NCBI RefSeq assembly: GCF_001424645.1 | Contig: NZ_LMQR01000001.1 | Location: forward strand, 2,104,149 to 2,168,148 | Source of the DNA: Frigoribacterium sp. Leaf415 | GTDB taxonomy: Bacteria; Actinomycetota; Actinomycetes; Actinomycetales; Microbacteriaceae | Length of the DNA: 64,000 nt | Direction: 5' to 3' | Shown here: in pieces, positions 37,694-47,465 of the stretch | Layout of the letters: every line of letters starts with the position of its first letter | Numbering within the stretch: the first letter of the stretch is position 1 | Program-made: the position numbers and the translations under genes | Notes under the pieces: generated by a model | Seen by the model: only the letters and a program-made list of their open reading frames with translations | Told to the model about the DNA's origin: nothing | Database searches by the model: none

Positions 37694-37799
37694 GCGTCCT
37701 GCCGTCACGGCCGCCTGAGGGCTGCCGCTCCGTCCACATGCGGGTGACGTGCCTCCGGCTCACAGGAAACACCGAGGAGGCGCGCAGATACTTGGGCGC

Positions 37800-38492
37800 A
37801 TGAGTGACGGCCCCAAGATCCTGATCGTCGACGACGAACCGAACATCCGCGACCTGTTGACCACCAGCCTGCGTTTCGCGGGCTTCGCCGTCCGTGCGGT
37901 CGGCAATGGTGCGCAGGCGATCTCGGCGGTCCTCGAAGAGGAACCCGACCTGATCATCCTCGACGTGATGCTGCCCGACATGAACGGGTTCGGCGTGACC
38001 AAGCGCCTCCGTTCGTCGGGTTACACGTCGCCCATCCTCTTCCTCACGGCGAAGGACGACACCGAGGACAAGATCACGGGCCTCACCGTCGGCGGCGACG
38101 ACTACGTCACCAAGCCCTTCAGCCTCGACGAGATCGTCGCGCGCATCAAGGCGATCCTCCGGCGCACGATGAACGAGGACGAGGACGCGATCATCCGCGC
38201 CGGCGAGCTCACGATGGACCAGGACACCCACGAGGTCACCATCGGCGAGACGGCCATCGAGCTCAGCCCCACCGAGTTCAAGCTGTTGCGCTACCTCATG
38301 CTCAACCCGAACCGCGTGCTGTCGAAGGCCCAGATCCTCGACCACGTGTGGGAGTACGACTTCAACGGCGACGCCGGCATCGTCGAGAGCTACATCTCGT
38401 ACCTGCGTCGCAAGCTCGACCAGTTCTCGACCGAGCCGATCATCCAGACCAAGCGCGGCTTCGGCTACATGCTCAAGGCCTCCAAGGCCTGA
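37800..38492 (+). CDS. OmpR/PhoP-family response regulator
   Basis: The 230-residue regulator has a receiver domain (ILIVDDEPNIRDLL; phospho-Asp in LIILDVMLPDMNGF near residue 56; FLTAKDD; YVTKPF) and a winged-helix output domain (ELSPTEFKLLRYLMLNPNRVLSKAQILDHVWEYDFNGDAGIVESYISYLRRKLD). It resembles TrcR/PhoP of actinobacteria. The cognate kinase follows 118 bp downstream after a hairpin, so some attenuation between the two is likely. Confidence 0.94.
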   Translation: MSDGPKILIVDDEPNIRDLLTTSLRFAGFAVRAVGNGAQAISAVLEEEPDLIILDVMLPDMNGFGVTKRLRSSGYTSPILFLTAKDDTEDKITGLTVGGDDYVTKPFSLDEIVARIKAILRRTMNEDEDAIIRAGELTMDQDTHEVTIGETAIELSPTEFKLLRYLMLNPNRVLSKAQILDHVWEYDFNGDAGIVESYISYLRRKLDQFSTEPIIQTKRGFGYMLKASKA

Positions 38493-38520
38493 CGCACCAC
38501 CTCCGGCCCGTCCACCCGTC

Positions 38521-38551
38521 GAAGCCCGACCGCCCCGAGCGGTCGGGCTTC
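38521..38551 (+). terminator. hairpin between response regulator and kinase
   Basis: GAAGCCCGACCGC and its exact complement form a 13-bp stem around CCCGA, 29 bp after the regulator stop. It probably reduces expression of the kinase relative to the regulator. Confidence 0.75.
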
Positions 38552-38609
38552 GTCGTGCGTGCGGTGACGGGCGGGGTGTGCCCAGCCGGCTCCGATAACG
38601 TCTGACCTC

Positions 38610-40370
38610 ATGCACGCTCGCCTCTCGCAGTGGTGGAACGAGATCTCCATCCGCACCAAGATCACCGGCATCACGGTGACCCTGGTCACCCTCGGCCTCG
38701 TCGTCGCCGGCCTCGGCACGATGACCGTCCTCAGCACCTACCTGATGGGGCAGGTCGACACGTCCCTGCGGAACTCGGCGACCAACTTCACCAGCGCCTC
38801 CTTCGACCAGGCGGACTCCCGATCGTGCACCGTGAACTTCGCCGGCCTGACCAGCAGCTACGTGGCGATCCTCGACGACGAGGGCGACCTCATCTGCGAC
38901 ACCCGCTCACAGCTGTCGAGTGCCACGGACGCCCCGGACCTCTCCGGCGTCGGTGTCGCCGGCGCCCCCCTCGACGAGGCCTTCAACCGGTACAACGCGA
39001 CCCGTGACAACGAGTGGCGCCTCTTCGCCCACGCGGCCAACCTGCGCTCGACCGACGCCCAGGGCGGCGTGACGACCGTGCCGGCCGTCATCGTGGCCGG
39101 CACCAACCTGGCGGGCACCAACGCCACCATCGGGCGCTTCGGCGGCATCTTCCTGGGATTCGGCCTCTCGGTCGTCGTGCTCGGCGCCGCCCTCACCCGG
39201 CTGCTCGTCACGTCGACCTTCGCGCCGCTTCGCGACGTCGAGGCCACCGCGGCCCGCTTCGCCGACGGCGACTTCACCCAACGACTCGACTCGACGACGC
39301 CGAACACCGAGGTGGGACGACTGAACCGGTCCCTCAACACGATGCTGAACCGGATCGACAGCGCATTCGACGACCGCGCGAGGACGATCGACCAGATGCG
39401 CCGCTTCGTCGGCGACGCGAGCCACGAACTGCGGACGCCGCTCGTCTCCCTCCGCGGGTACGCCGAGCTGTACCGCATGGGTGCGCTGACCAAGCCCGAG
39501 GACGTCGCCCAGGCCATGGACCGCATCGAGAAAGAGGCCATCCGCATGGGCGTGCTGGTGCAGGACCTGCTCGCCCTCGCCCGTCTCGACGAGTCCAAGC
39601 CGCTCGAGCTCGGTCCCGTCGACCTCGTGCAGCTGGCGCGCGACTCGGCCCTCGACACCATGGCGTCGAACCCCGATCGAGACATCGACGTGATCGTGCT
39701 CGAACCCGTCCTCGCCTCGGCGCAGGCTCCGACCGACGGCGACGAGACACCGGCCGAAGGACGCTCCCTCGAGGCCGCCCCACCGGCTGCGAGCACCCCC
39801 GCGGCGGGCACCTCGCCCACGGATGCCTCGCCCGGCACGACGGGTGCGATCTCGTTCGCGGGTGCGACCCTCGCCCGCCTCCGCAGCCTGAGGGCTCGGG
39901 CCGTCCGCAACGGCGACACGGCCACCGCCGCCCAGCTCCAGGACGAGGTGCAGCGGTTCGAGGCCCCGGCCATCGTGCACGGCGAAGAGAACAAGATCCG
40001 CCAGGTGATCACCAACCTGATGGGCAACGCGATGCGGTTCACCGAGCCGGACAGCCCGATCGAGCTCGTGGTGCAGTCCGACCCCGGGCGCGGTGTCGCC
40101 ACCGTCGCCATCGTCGACCACGGCGAGGGCATCCCGCCGCAGATCCGCGAGAAGATCTTCCAGCGCTTCTGGCGGGCCGACTCGTCGCGCACCCGTGACA
40201 CGGGCGGCAGCGGCCTCGGCCTGGCCATCGTGTCGGGCATCGTCGCGGCCCACGGCGGCTCGGTGGACGTCGACGACACCCCCGGGGGTGGAGCCACGTT
40301 CCGCGTCGCCCTGCCGCTGATGCCCGCCGACGCGGTCACCGCGGCCGAGCCGGCCGCCGCGACCGCCTAG
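38610..40370 (+). CDS. HAMP-type sensor histidine kinase with a low-complexity insert
   Basis: The 586-residue kinase has two membrane helices (about residues 20-45 and 170-200) enclosing an extracytoplasmic sensor. HAMP and HisKA follow with phospho-His272 in VGDASHELRTPLVSLRGY. The ATPase domain has the N box near residue 467 (QVITNLMGNAMRF) and GSGLGLAIVSGIV. Between HisKA and the N box (about residues 365-455) lies an unusual Ala/Pro/Thr-rich insert plus a helical segment (LARLRSLRARAVRNGDTATAAQLQDEV). It pairs with the preceding regulator; the signal is unknown. Confidence 0.92.
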   Translation: MHARLSQWWNEISIRTKITGITVTLVTLGLVVAGLGTMTVLSTYLMGQVDTSLRNSATNFTSASFDQADSRSCTVNFAGLTSSYVAILDDEGDLICDTRSQLSSATDAPDLSGVGVAGAPLDEAFNRYNATRDNEWRLFAHAANLRSTDAQGGVTTVPAVIVAGTNLAGTNATIGRFGGIFLGFGLSVVVLGAALTRLLVTSTFAPLRDVEATAARFADGDFTQRLDSTTPNTEVGRLNRSLNTMLNRIDSAFDDRARTIDQMRRFVGDASHELRTPLVSLRGYAELYRMGALTKPEDVAQAMDRIEKEAIRMGVLVQDLLALARLDESKPLELGPVDLVQLARDSALDTMASNPDRDIDVIVLEPVLASAQAPTDGDETPAEGRSLEAAPPAASTPAAGTSPTDASPGTTGAISFAGATLARLRSLRARAVRNGDTATAAQLQDEVQRFEAPAIVHGEENKIRQVITNLMGNAMRFTEPDSPIELVVQSDPGRGVATVAIVDHGEGIPPQIREKIFQRFWRADSSRTRDTGGSGLGLAIVSGIVAAHGGSVDVDDTPGGGATFRVALPLMPADAVTAAEPAAATA

Positions 40371-40401
40371 CCCGACCGGCCCCGGCCCGCGCCGGGCGCC
40401 C

Positions 40402-40471
40402 GGCGCCGCGCGCCTTGCGCCGCGGGCTCCGCACCTGGCGCCGCGCGCCTTGCGCCGCGGGCTCCGCACCT
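40402..40471. repeat. perfect 35-bp tandem duplication
   Basis: Two identical 35-bp units (40402-40436, 40437-40471) begin GGCGCCGCGCGCCTTGCGCC and end CTCCGCACCT. They start the low-complexity gap between the kinase and groL. Confidence 0.9.
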
Positions 40472-40534
40472 GGCGCCGCACCCCGCGCCCGGTGCCGCGC
40501 CCCGCGCACCCCGCACCGCGCACCGCGCACCGCG

Positions 40535-40601
40535 CCCCGCGCCCCGCGCCCCGCACCCCGCACCCCGCACCCCGCACCCCGCACCCCGAACCCCGAACCC
40601 C
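40535..40601. repeat. CCCC heptad array (G-quadruplex-prone)
   Basis: Ten CCCC runs occur exactly every 7 bp with spacers GCG, GCA or GAA. The minus strand therefore carries ten GGGG tracts with 3-nt loops, an ideal G-quadruplex former. It lies downstream of both convergent genes (kinase and groL). Confidence 0.92.
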
Positions 40602-40603
40602 GA

Positions 40604-40680
40604 CGCCAGGAAGTGGACACCGCACCACGTTTTCTCGTGGCGTCGTGTCCACATCCTGGTGTCGTGTCCACTTCCTGGCG
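40604..40680. repeat. 58-bp palindrome, family B, copy 2, with an extra half arm
   Basis: 40604-40661 is a 58-bp inverted repeat with arms CGCCAGGAAGTGGACACCGC... and ...GTGTCCACATCCTGG. A further arm GTCGTGTCCACTTCCTGGCG follows to 40680. It is related to 5950-6007. Confidence 0.85.
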
Positions 40681-40745
40681 TTGTACCGGAGCCGGCGCCG
40701 GAGCCCGGCCGAACCCTGGGGCACGCCCCTCCCCCGGCAACGCCG

Positions 40746-40777
40746 AAGGGCGGCTCCCCCGGAGGGGAACCGCCCTT
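40746..40777 (-). terminator. groL terminator hairpin
   Basis: AAGGGCGGCTCCCC and GGGGAACCGCCCTT pair with one wobble around a 4-nt loop, 36 bp past the groL stop. Confidence 0.8.
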
Positions 40778-40812
40778 GAGCGTGTGCACGGTGTGAGCCG
40801 CGCGGCTGCGGA

Positions 40813-42535
<1,723 letters not shown>

Positions 42536-42631
42536 TGACGTGGCGGGGCCCGGACGCACGAGCACGCCGCCACGGCGGACCGTGACGGCGTGCGGCGAGG
42601 GAGTGGGTGCGTCGAGGCGCGCCGACGGGCC

Positions 42632-42835
42632 TCAGGCGAGCCGGACGGACTCCGCCTGCGGCCCCTTGTCGCCCGTGCCGACCTCGAACACGACGGCCTG
42701 GCCCTCTTCGAGGACCTTGTACCCGCTCATGTCGATCGCCGAGTAGTGCACGAAGACGTCCTGGCCGCCTCCCTCGACGGTGATGAAGCCGAAGCCCTTC
42801 TCCGCGTTGAACCATTTCACGGTCCCGTTTGCCAT
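42632..42835 (-). CDS. cspA: CspA-type cold-shock protein
   Basis: The 67-residue protein is a single cold-shock domain with [17 protein letters not shown] (RNP1) and DVFVHYSAI (RNP2). It is an RNA chaperone that melts secondary structure and blocks terminators. The ATG is preceded by a long leader (about 140 nt to a plausible -10, TAGCAT on the minus strand at 42981-42986), typical of cold-regulated csp mRNAs. Confidence 0.96.
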   Translation of the reverse strand: MANGTVKWFNAEKGFGFITVEGGGQDVFVHYSAIDMSGYKVLEEGQAVVFEVGTGDKGPQAESVRLA

Positions 42836-43076
42836 GGTGTTGCTCCCCTTGCTGTGGTGGTACGGCGCGTGCGGTGCTGCAGAGCCGGGTCGTCCACGCA
42901 GTCATCTGCGAGCCCGGACGGGACAGCGTCACTCGTGCAGAACACCAGGTCGGCGAGCCGTGGGGGGCGACCAGTTCCAGATGCTAGCCACGAGGAAAGC
43001 CGAAGAACACACCTCGAACGAGAAACACCCGCCGAAAACGAGGATTTCACCGGTAATTAAACGCGGGCGTAACACG
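42836..43076 (-). promoter_or_regulatory. cspA leader and promoter region
   Basis: No gene seen. The segment is AT-richer than the flanks (43000-43065), contains the -10-like TAGCAT at 42981-42986 on the minus strand, and would give a long cold-shock leader. A matching -35 is not obvious. Confidence 0.4.
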
Positions 43077-43113
43077 GGAGGCGCGGTGAGGGCCCGACGG
43101 GACCCGCGCCTCC
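43077..43113. terminator. hairpin of facing GGAGGCGCGG motifs
   Basis: GGAGGCGCGG (43077-43086) and CCGCGCCTCC (43104-43113) form a 10-bp stem with a 17-nt loop just after the LytR_C gene stop. Confidence 0.75.
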
Positions 43114-43141
43114 TCGGATCGGGCCGGCGGGCAGGGGCCTG

Positions 43142-43714
43142 TCAGGCGCTGTAGTCGGCCCCGAGGACGATCGTGACGGCGGCACCCGGGAAGGCGTCGG
43201 TCAGCTCGACGTCCGCGATGCCGAGCTGCTGGGCGAGGCCCAGCGCGACGGCCTCGTCGACGGCCGCCGAGTAGTAGACGGTCGACGTCGCGACGCGCTC
43301 GCTGGCGTTGCCCTGGGTGCCGACGACCCAACCGTCGGTCTCGAGCCGCTGGGAGGCCGAACCGGCGAGCCCGGCCGTGGCCGTTCCGTTCAGCACGGTG
43401 ATCGTGGTGACCGAGGGGTCGACCTGCGAGGGGTCGGTGAGCGGGGTGACCGACGGCGTGGCCGTCGGGGTCGCCGTGTCGGTCTCGGGGTCCTCGGCCC
43501 CCGCGGTGCTCGACGACGACGGGTTGACGAACTGGAAGCTGTTGTTGGCGACCCCGAGGTACACGACGCCGGCACCGACCAGCACGCCGACGGCGAGGGC
43601 CGCCCAGGCGAAGCCGATCCAGCCGCTGCCGGGGCGCTTCTCGGCTCGGTGGGCCCCGACGCGGTCGAGGTCGGCGGGGACGTCGTCGAACCGGTCTCGG
43701 TCGAATTTCGGCAT
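43142..43714 (-). CDS. LytR C-terminal-domain membrane protein
   Basis: The 190-residue protein has one membrane helix (GFAWAALAVGVLVGAGVVYLGV, about residues 34-55), a Thr/Pro linker, and an extracellular LytR_C domain (ITVLNGTATAGLAGSASQRLETDGWVVG...YYSAAVDEAVALGLAQQLGI...ITIVLG-like end). It is probably cell-envelope associated; specific function unknown. It is separated by 17 bp from the DUF3263 gene, and this pairing upstream of cspA/groL is common in Microbacteriaceae. Confidence 0.87.
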   Translation of the reverse strand: MPKFDRDRFDDVPADLDRVGAHRAEKRPGSGWIGFAWAALAVGVLVGAGVVYLGVANNSFQFVNPSSSSTAGAEDPETDTATPTATPSVTPLTDPSQVDPSVTTITVLNGTATAGLAGSASQRLETDGWVVGTQGNASERVATSTVYYSAAVDEAVALGLAQQLGIADVELTDAFPGAAVTIVLGADYSA

Positions 43715-43731
43715 GCGTGGTCTCTCGTGGA

Positions 43732-44019
43732 TCAGCGGGTCGGACCGAACGAACGGGTCGATCGGGCGTCGCGGCGGGCGACTCGCAGGCGCTGCAGGCG
43801 GCCGACGAGCATGGGTGCGTAGGCCAGTGCAGCGGGTCGGTCTATGAGCGAGTTGAGCAACTGCTGGTAGCGGACGACCCCGAGGCCCAGCTCGCGCCGG
43901 ATCGCGGCCTCCCGGGCACCGGCCGAGGCGGGGGCACGCTGCTCGAAATCGAGGACGGCGCGGTCGCTCTCGGACAGCATGCCGGAGCGCACGTCGTCAC
44001 CTGTCGCGTTCTCGTCCAT
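43732..44019 (-). CDS. DUF3263 protein
   Basis: The 95-residue protein contains LSESDRAVLDFEQRAPASAGAREAAIRRELGLGVVRYQQLLNSLIDRPAAL, the DUF3263 core with helix-turn-helix character (about residues 15-65). It may bind DNA; function unknown. It is likely cotranscribed with the LytR_C gene. Confidence 0.88.
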   Translation of the reverse strand: MDENATGDDVRSGMLSESDRAVLDFEQRAPASAGAREAAIRRELGLGVVRYQQLLNSLIDRPAALAYAPMLVGRLQRLRVARRDARSTRSFGPTR

Positions 44020-44158
44020 CGTGGCGGCCCTCCCCTGGGTTCCGGGTCATCCTATGGGCGCGGTCCCGACCGATCGCGGAGGCCGGGGGCGTGGTCCGCC
44101 GACGCGCCCACCCGCCCGAGGCACCCTCGGTCGCCCGGTGCCGCGAGCCGACTCGCGG

Positions 44159-45130
44159 TCAGGCCGTGAGGTGCAGCCGCGTTCCGTGGGCGTCCCCCAC
44201 GCCCAGCGCCCGGCCGTCGAGGGCGAGGGCCGCGAACGCGTCGTCGGGAGACACCCCCGGCGGCACCTCGGCGACCACGTCCGTCAGCAGGTCGCGGCGC
44301 TCGTACGAGATCCACCGCGCACCCAGCCGGACGACCTCGTCGACGAAGGCCTGGCGCCGCCGACCCGGCAGGTAGACGAGCGTGCCCGTCGAGACCACGA
44401 CCGGCGTGGCGCCCGTCGAGGCCTCGTCCACGAGGGCGGCGAGACCGTCGACGGCGTCCGCCGCGACGAGCCGAGGAGGCGCGGTGCGGGCGAGCGCGAC
44501 GGCCCGCCCCAGCAGGTCCCGTCGATCACCGCGCTCGGGCGGCAGCAGCGTCTCGAGCCAGGCCACCTGCTCGGGGTCGCGGACGTCGACCGGGTCGAGG
44601 TCGATCCCCGCCCGCCAGACGACCTCGGGCAGCCGTCCCGTCGGAAGCTCGACCCGAGACCGGGTCGCGCCCTCGACGACGTCGATCCCGAGTTGCACCG
44701 TGCTCGACGCGTCCCCCCAGGTCCGGTCGCCCGAGCGGTAGCCGTACCGGTCGACACCGAGGCAGAGGCCGGCCGAGGCGCCGACCTCGATGAGGGCGAC
44801 GGGGCCCGGCACGCGGGCCAGCGCGATCGACAGCGGGGCGCAGCGGCGCACGTCGTTGGTCTGGGTGAGTCGCCGACCGAGTTCGGCCACGACGTCGTCG
44901 GAGCGGGCGAGCAGCCAGGGCCGCAGCACCGACCAGGCCCCGTGCGGGGCACCCAGCCACCGGCAGACCGCGAGGACGAGGACGGGCTGGCGCCGCGCCT
45001 CCTCGGCCCGGTCGACGACGGCGAGCGCCGTCGGATCGCCCGCGATGCCCCGCGCGAGCTCTGCCTGCGACGGCGACCCCTCACGGTCGAAGGCGAGGGC
45101 CGCGGCCAGGAAGCGGTCGGAGGTGCTCAC
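44159..45130 (-). CDS. DUF2332 family protein
   Basis: The 323-residue soluble protein shows the DUF2332 signature: FDREGSPSQAELARGIAGD at the start, VALIEVGASAGLCLGVDRYGYR mid-protein, and GTLVYLPGRRRQAFVDEVVRLGARWISYE. The glycine-rich EVGASAGL strand resembles a SAM- or nucleotide-binding loop of a methyltransferase-like fold, but activity is unknown. I use the GTG at 45130, which avoids overlap with the divergent msrB leader. Confidence 0.85.
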   Translation of the reverse strand: MSTSDRFLAAALAFDREGSPSQAELARGIAGDPTALAVVDRAEEARRQPVLVLAVCRWLGAPHGAWSVLRPWLLARSDDVVAELGRRLTQTNDVRRCAPLSIALARVPGPVALIEVGASAGLCLGVDRYGYRSGDRTWGDASSTVQLGIDVVEGATRSRVELPTGRLPEVVWRAGIDLDPVDVRDPEQVAWLETLLPPERGDRRDLLGRAVALARTAPPRLVAADAVDGLAALVDEASTGATPVVVSTGTLVYLPGRRRQAFVDEVVRLGARWISYERRDLLTDVVAEVPPGVSPDDAFAALALDGRALGVGDAHGTRLHLTA

Positions 45131-45221
45131 GACCAGGAGTCTGGCAGCCCGGTGGGGGCCGGGGAATCGTGCACCGGTCGACCGTGTTGAATGAGGAGTC
45201 CCGACAAGCAAGGAGATCATC

Positions 45222-45623
45222 GTGGCGTACAAGATCGAGAAGACCGACGAGCAGTGGCGTGAAGAGCTCGACGCCGAGCAGTACTCCGTCCTGCGGGAGG
45301 CCGCCACCGAGCGCCCCTGGACCGGTGAGCTGCTCGACGAGAGCCGTGCCGGCGTCTACGCGTGTGCGGCGTGCAGCGCCGAGCTGTTCAAGAGCGGCAC
45401 CAAGTTCGACAGCGGCTGCGGATGGCCGAGCTTCTACGAGTCGGTGAACCCGGACGCGGTGCAGCTGATCGAGGACAACTCGCTCGGCATGACCCGCACC
45501 GAGGTCCGGTGCGCGAACTGCGGCTCGCACCTGGGCCACGTGTTCCCCGACGGCTTCGGCACGCCGACCGGCGACCGTTACTGCATGAACAGCATCTCGC
45601 TCGACTTCAAGGCCGCCGAGTAG
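45222..45623 (+). CDS. msrB: peptide-methionine (R)-S-oxide reductase MsrB
   Basis: The 133-residue protein has both zinc CxxC pairs (CAACSAE and CANCGSH), the substrate pocket [11 protein letters not shown], and the catalytic Cys in [10 protein letters not shown]. It repairs methionine-R-sulfoxide in oxidised proteins using thioredoxin. AAGGAGAT supports the GTG start. It is followed by a nitroreductase gene that overlaps its stop by one base. Confidence 0.96.
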   Translation: MAYKIEKTDEQWREELDAEQYSVLREAATERPWTGELLDESRAGVYACAACSAELFKSGTKFDSGCGWPSFYESVNPDAVQLIEDNSLGMTRTEVRCANCGSHLGHVFPDGFGTPTGDRYCMNSISLDFKAAE

Positions 45624-46168
45624 TGAGCGCCGTCGCCGACGCCGCCCGGCGCCGACGGTCGCGGTCGAAGGTCACCGACGTGGCCCCGACGCACGAGCAG
45701 CTGCTGGACGCCGTGCGGTCGGCGGCGACGGTGGCGGACCACTCCGAGCTGCGCCCGTGGCGGCTGATCGAGTTCCGCGGTGACGACCGACTCGTCGTGG
45801 GCCGGTCGCTGGCCGACGCGGGTCGGGCCGAGGGTCACGCTCGCGACAAGCTGACGCAGAAGGCGCTGCGTGCTCCCCTGATCGTCGCGGTGGTCGTCTC
45901 GCCGCGCGAGAGCCGCAAGGTTCCCTACTGGGAGCAAGAATCGGTCGCCTCGGGTGTGGCGCACCTGCTGTCGCTCGTGCTCGACGACGAGGGCTGGGGC
46001 GTGTTCTGGCGGACCGGCGTCCTGACCCGGGCGCCCGAGGTGGCGACGGCACACGGCCTGCGCGACGGAGAACAGCTGCTGGGCTGGCTCTACGTCGGCG
46101 GTCGTGACGGCGACGACGCCAAGCCGCGGAAGCTGCTCGACCCCGAGCAATTCGTCAGCACGCCGTAG
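45623..46168 (+). CDS. nitroreductase-family protein
   Basis: The 181-residue protein carries the nitroreductase fold pattern: ADHSELRPWRLIEFRGD (FMN-contacting SxxxxxPW), APLIVAVVVSP, and VASGVAHLLSLVLDDEGWGVFWRTG. It should be an FMN- or NADPH-dependent oxidoreductase. Translational coupling to msrB suggests a shared redox-stress role. GTG start. Confidence 0.87.
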   Translation: MSAVADAARRRRSRSKVTDVAPTHEQLLDAVRSAATVADHSELRPWRLIEFRGDDRLVVGRSLADAGRAEGHARDKLTQKALRAPLIVAVVVSPRESRKVPYWEQESVASGVAHLLSLVLDDEGWGVFWRTGVLTRAPEVATAHGLRDGEQLLGWLYVGGRDGDDAKPRKLLDPEQFVSTP

Positions 46169-46199
46169 TCGGTCGGTGCCCCTGCGGGCACCGACCCGG

Positions 46200-46382
46200 T
46201 CACCAGGTCTTGTGGCTGTTGCCGATCACCGTGATGGGCAGCCAGAACGAGCCGGTCATCAGGACGATGCCCCCGAAGAAGACGAAGGCGTTGGGCTCGC
46301 CGGAGCCGAACGAGTAGGCGAACAGGGCGAAGCTGACGAAGAGCATGGCGAGCGAACCGAGCGCGGTCAAGATCGTGGACAA
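46200..46382 (-). CDS. small two-helix membrane protein (60 aa)
   Basis: Two hydrophobic segments (ILTALGSLAMLFVSFALFAYSF and AFVFFGGIVLMTGSFWLPITVIG) span nearly the whole protein, which ends GNSHKTW. GAGCCCCC at the start gives only a weak ribosome site. No family recognised. Confidence 0.65.
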   Translation of the reverse strand: MSTILTALGSLAMLFVSFALFAYSFGSGEPNAFVFFGGIVLMTGSFWLPITVIGNSHKTW

Positions 46383-46527
46383 GGGGGCTCCTCAGGTCGG
46401 TGCGTCCGGCGGGCGCGGTGCGCTCCGTCTACTTCACCACTTCTCGGCCCCCGAACGCCAATCCTGCACCGACCGCATCCTCCACGCCGGGTGAGGAGGC
46501 GCGGGCTGGGTAAGATGGGCGAGCCTC

Positions 46528-46600
46528 GCCGGCCTGGCGCAATTGGTAGCGCATCCGACTTGTAATCGGAAGGTTACGGGTTCAAGTCCCGTGGCCGGCT
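46528..46600 (+). tRNA. tRNA-Thr(UGU)
   Basis: The 73-nt sequence folds with acceptor GCCGGCC/GGCCGGC, D arm, anticodon stem CCGAC/GTCGG-like around CTTGTAA (anticodon TGT), and T arm GGGTTCAAGTCCC. CCA is not encoded. A TAAGAT -10 lies at 46511-46516. Its 3' end overlaps the stop of the convergent hydrolase gene. Confidence 0.95.
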
Positions 46601-47406
46601 CTGAAGAAGTCGACGACGGCTTGCCCGTCGAAGTTGGACGGATCACCGTGCTGACCCGTCGTCGACACGACCGACGCCCCCACGCGAGCAGCACAACGGT
46701 CGGCGTTGGCGGCTTTGCCCACGAGGGTGTCGCCTGGCGACGCCCAGACCTTCACCGGCACCCCGGCGGGCCACGCGAGCGGACTCAGCCTCGCGGGCAC
46801 CCCGTCCGGGTAGGCAGCCGACAGCGAGGCCAGAAGGGTGGGCTCGGAGATGGTCGAGACGTCGCACACCGGGTACATCAGGGCCCAGGCGGTGACGTCG
46901 GTCCGGGTCGCGACTTGCGCCGCGGACAAGGCCCCCATGGACTCGGCCACCAGGAAGACCCGGGATGCCTCGTCGGCCCCCCGGAGGTCGGCGACCAGAT
47001 CGAGGTACTCGGTCACCCCGGCCTCGTCACCCCACGAGTCCAGCCCTCCGTCACTCGACGCGACGACGTAACCCGCGGTGAGCAAGGCGTCGACGACAGA
47101 CTTGACCTCGGGGTCGTACACGAGCGCGGTAGCGTCCTGGCCTGCTCCGTGCAAGTACACGACCACGTCGCCGTTCGGGCGGCTGGGATACTCGACGATC
47201 CGCCGGTCACCCGACGAGGAAGACGATGACATCGGAGTGCCCGCACGCCCGGCAGCCGTGTCGACGCCGGCGTCGGCCACGACGGCCCCGAGGACCCGTC
47301 CCGCGGAGGGCCCCACCGCGACCAGGACGCCGGACGTGACCAAGAGGACCACGAGCGAGGTCAGGGCTGCTCGGCGTCGACGGACACGGTCGGATCGGGC
47401 ACGCAT
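46582..47406 (-). CDS. secreted/anchored alpha/beta hydrolase
   Basis: The 274-residue protein has an N-terminal signal anchor (TSLVVLLVTSGVLVAVG, residues 15-32) and an alpha/beta-hydrolase domain: oxyanion strand VVYLHGAGQD, nucleophile Ser in VAESMGALS (atypical A-E-S-M-G), and likely acid and His in the C-terminal third (ASPGDTLVG, QHGDPSNF). Substrate unknown. The last codons and stop lie inside tRNA-Thr on the other strand, so the C-terminus is fixed by the tRNA sequence, suggesting that the gene was inserted at this tRNA. Confidence 0.82.
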   Translation of the reverse strand: MRARSDRVRRRRAALTSLVVLLVTSGVLVAVGPSAGRVLGAVVADAGVDTAAGRAGTPMSSSSSSGDRRIVEYPSRPNGDVVVYLHGAGQDATALVYDPEVKSVVDALLTAGYVVASSDGGLDSWGDEAGVTEYLDLVADLRGADEASRVFLVAESMGALSAAQVATRTDVTAWALMYPVCDVSTISEPTLLASLSAAYPDGVPARLSPLAWPAGVPVKVWASPGDTLVGKAANADRCAARVGASVVSTTGQHGDPSNFDGQAVVDFFRAGHGT

Positions 47407-47465
47407 GGTTCGAGCCTAGGGGCGAGTGAGATGACGACGCTTGCTCATCGTCTATCCTCGGGAGG

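Noticed and set aside
40402..40601. A CRISPR-like array
   Set aside because: The units are short, contiguous and without unique spacers, so this is tandem low-complexity DNA.
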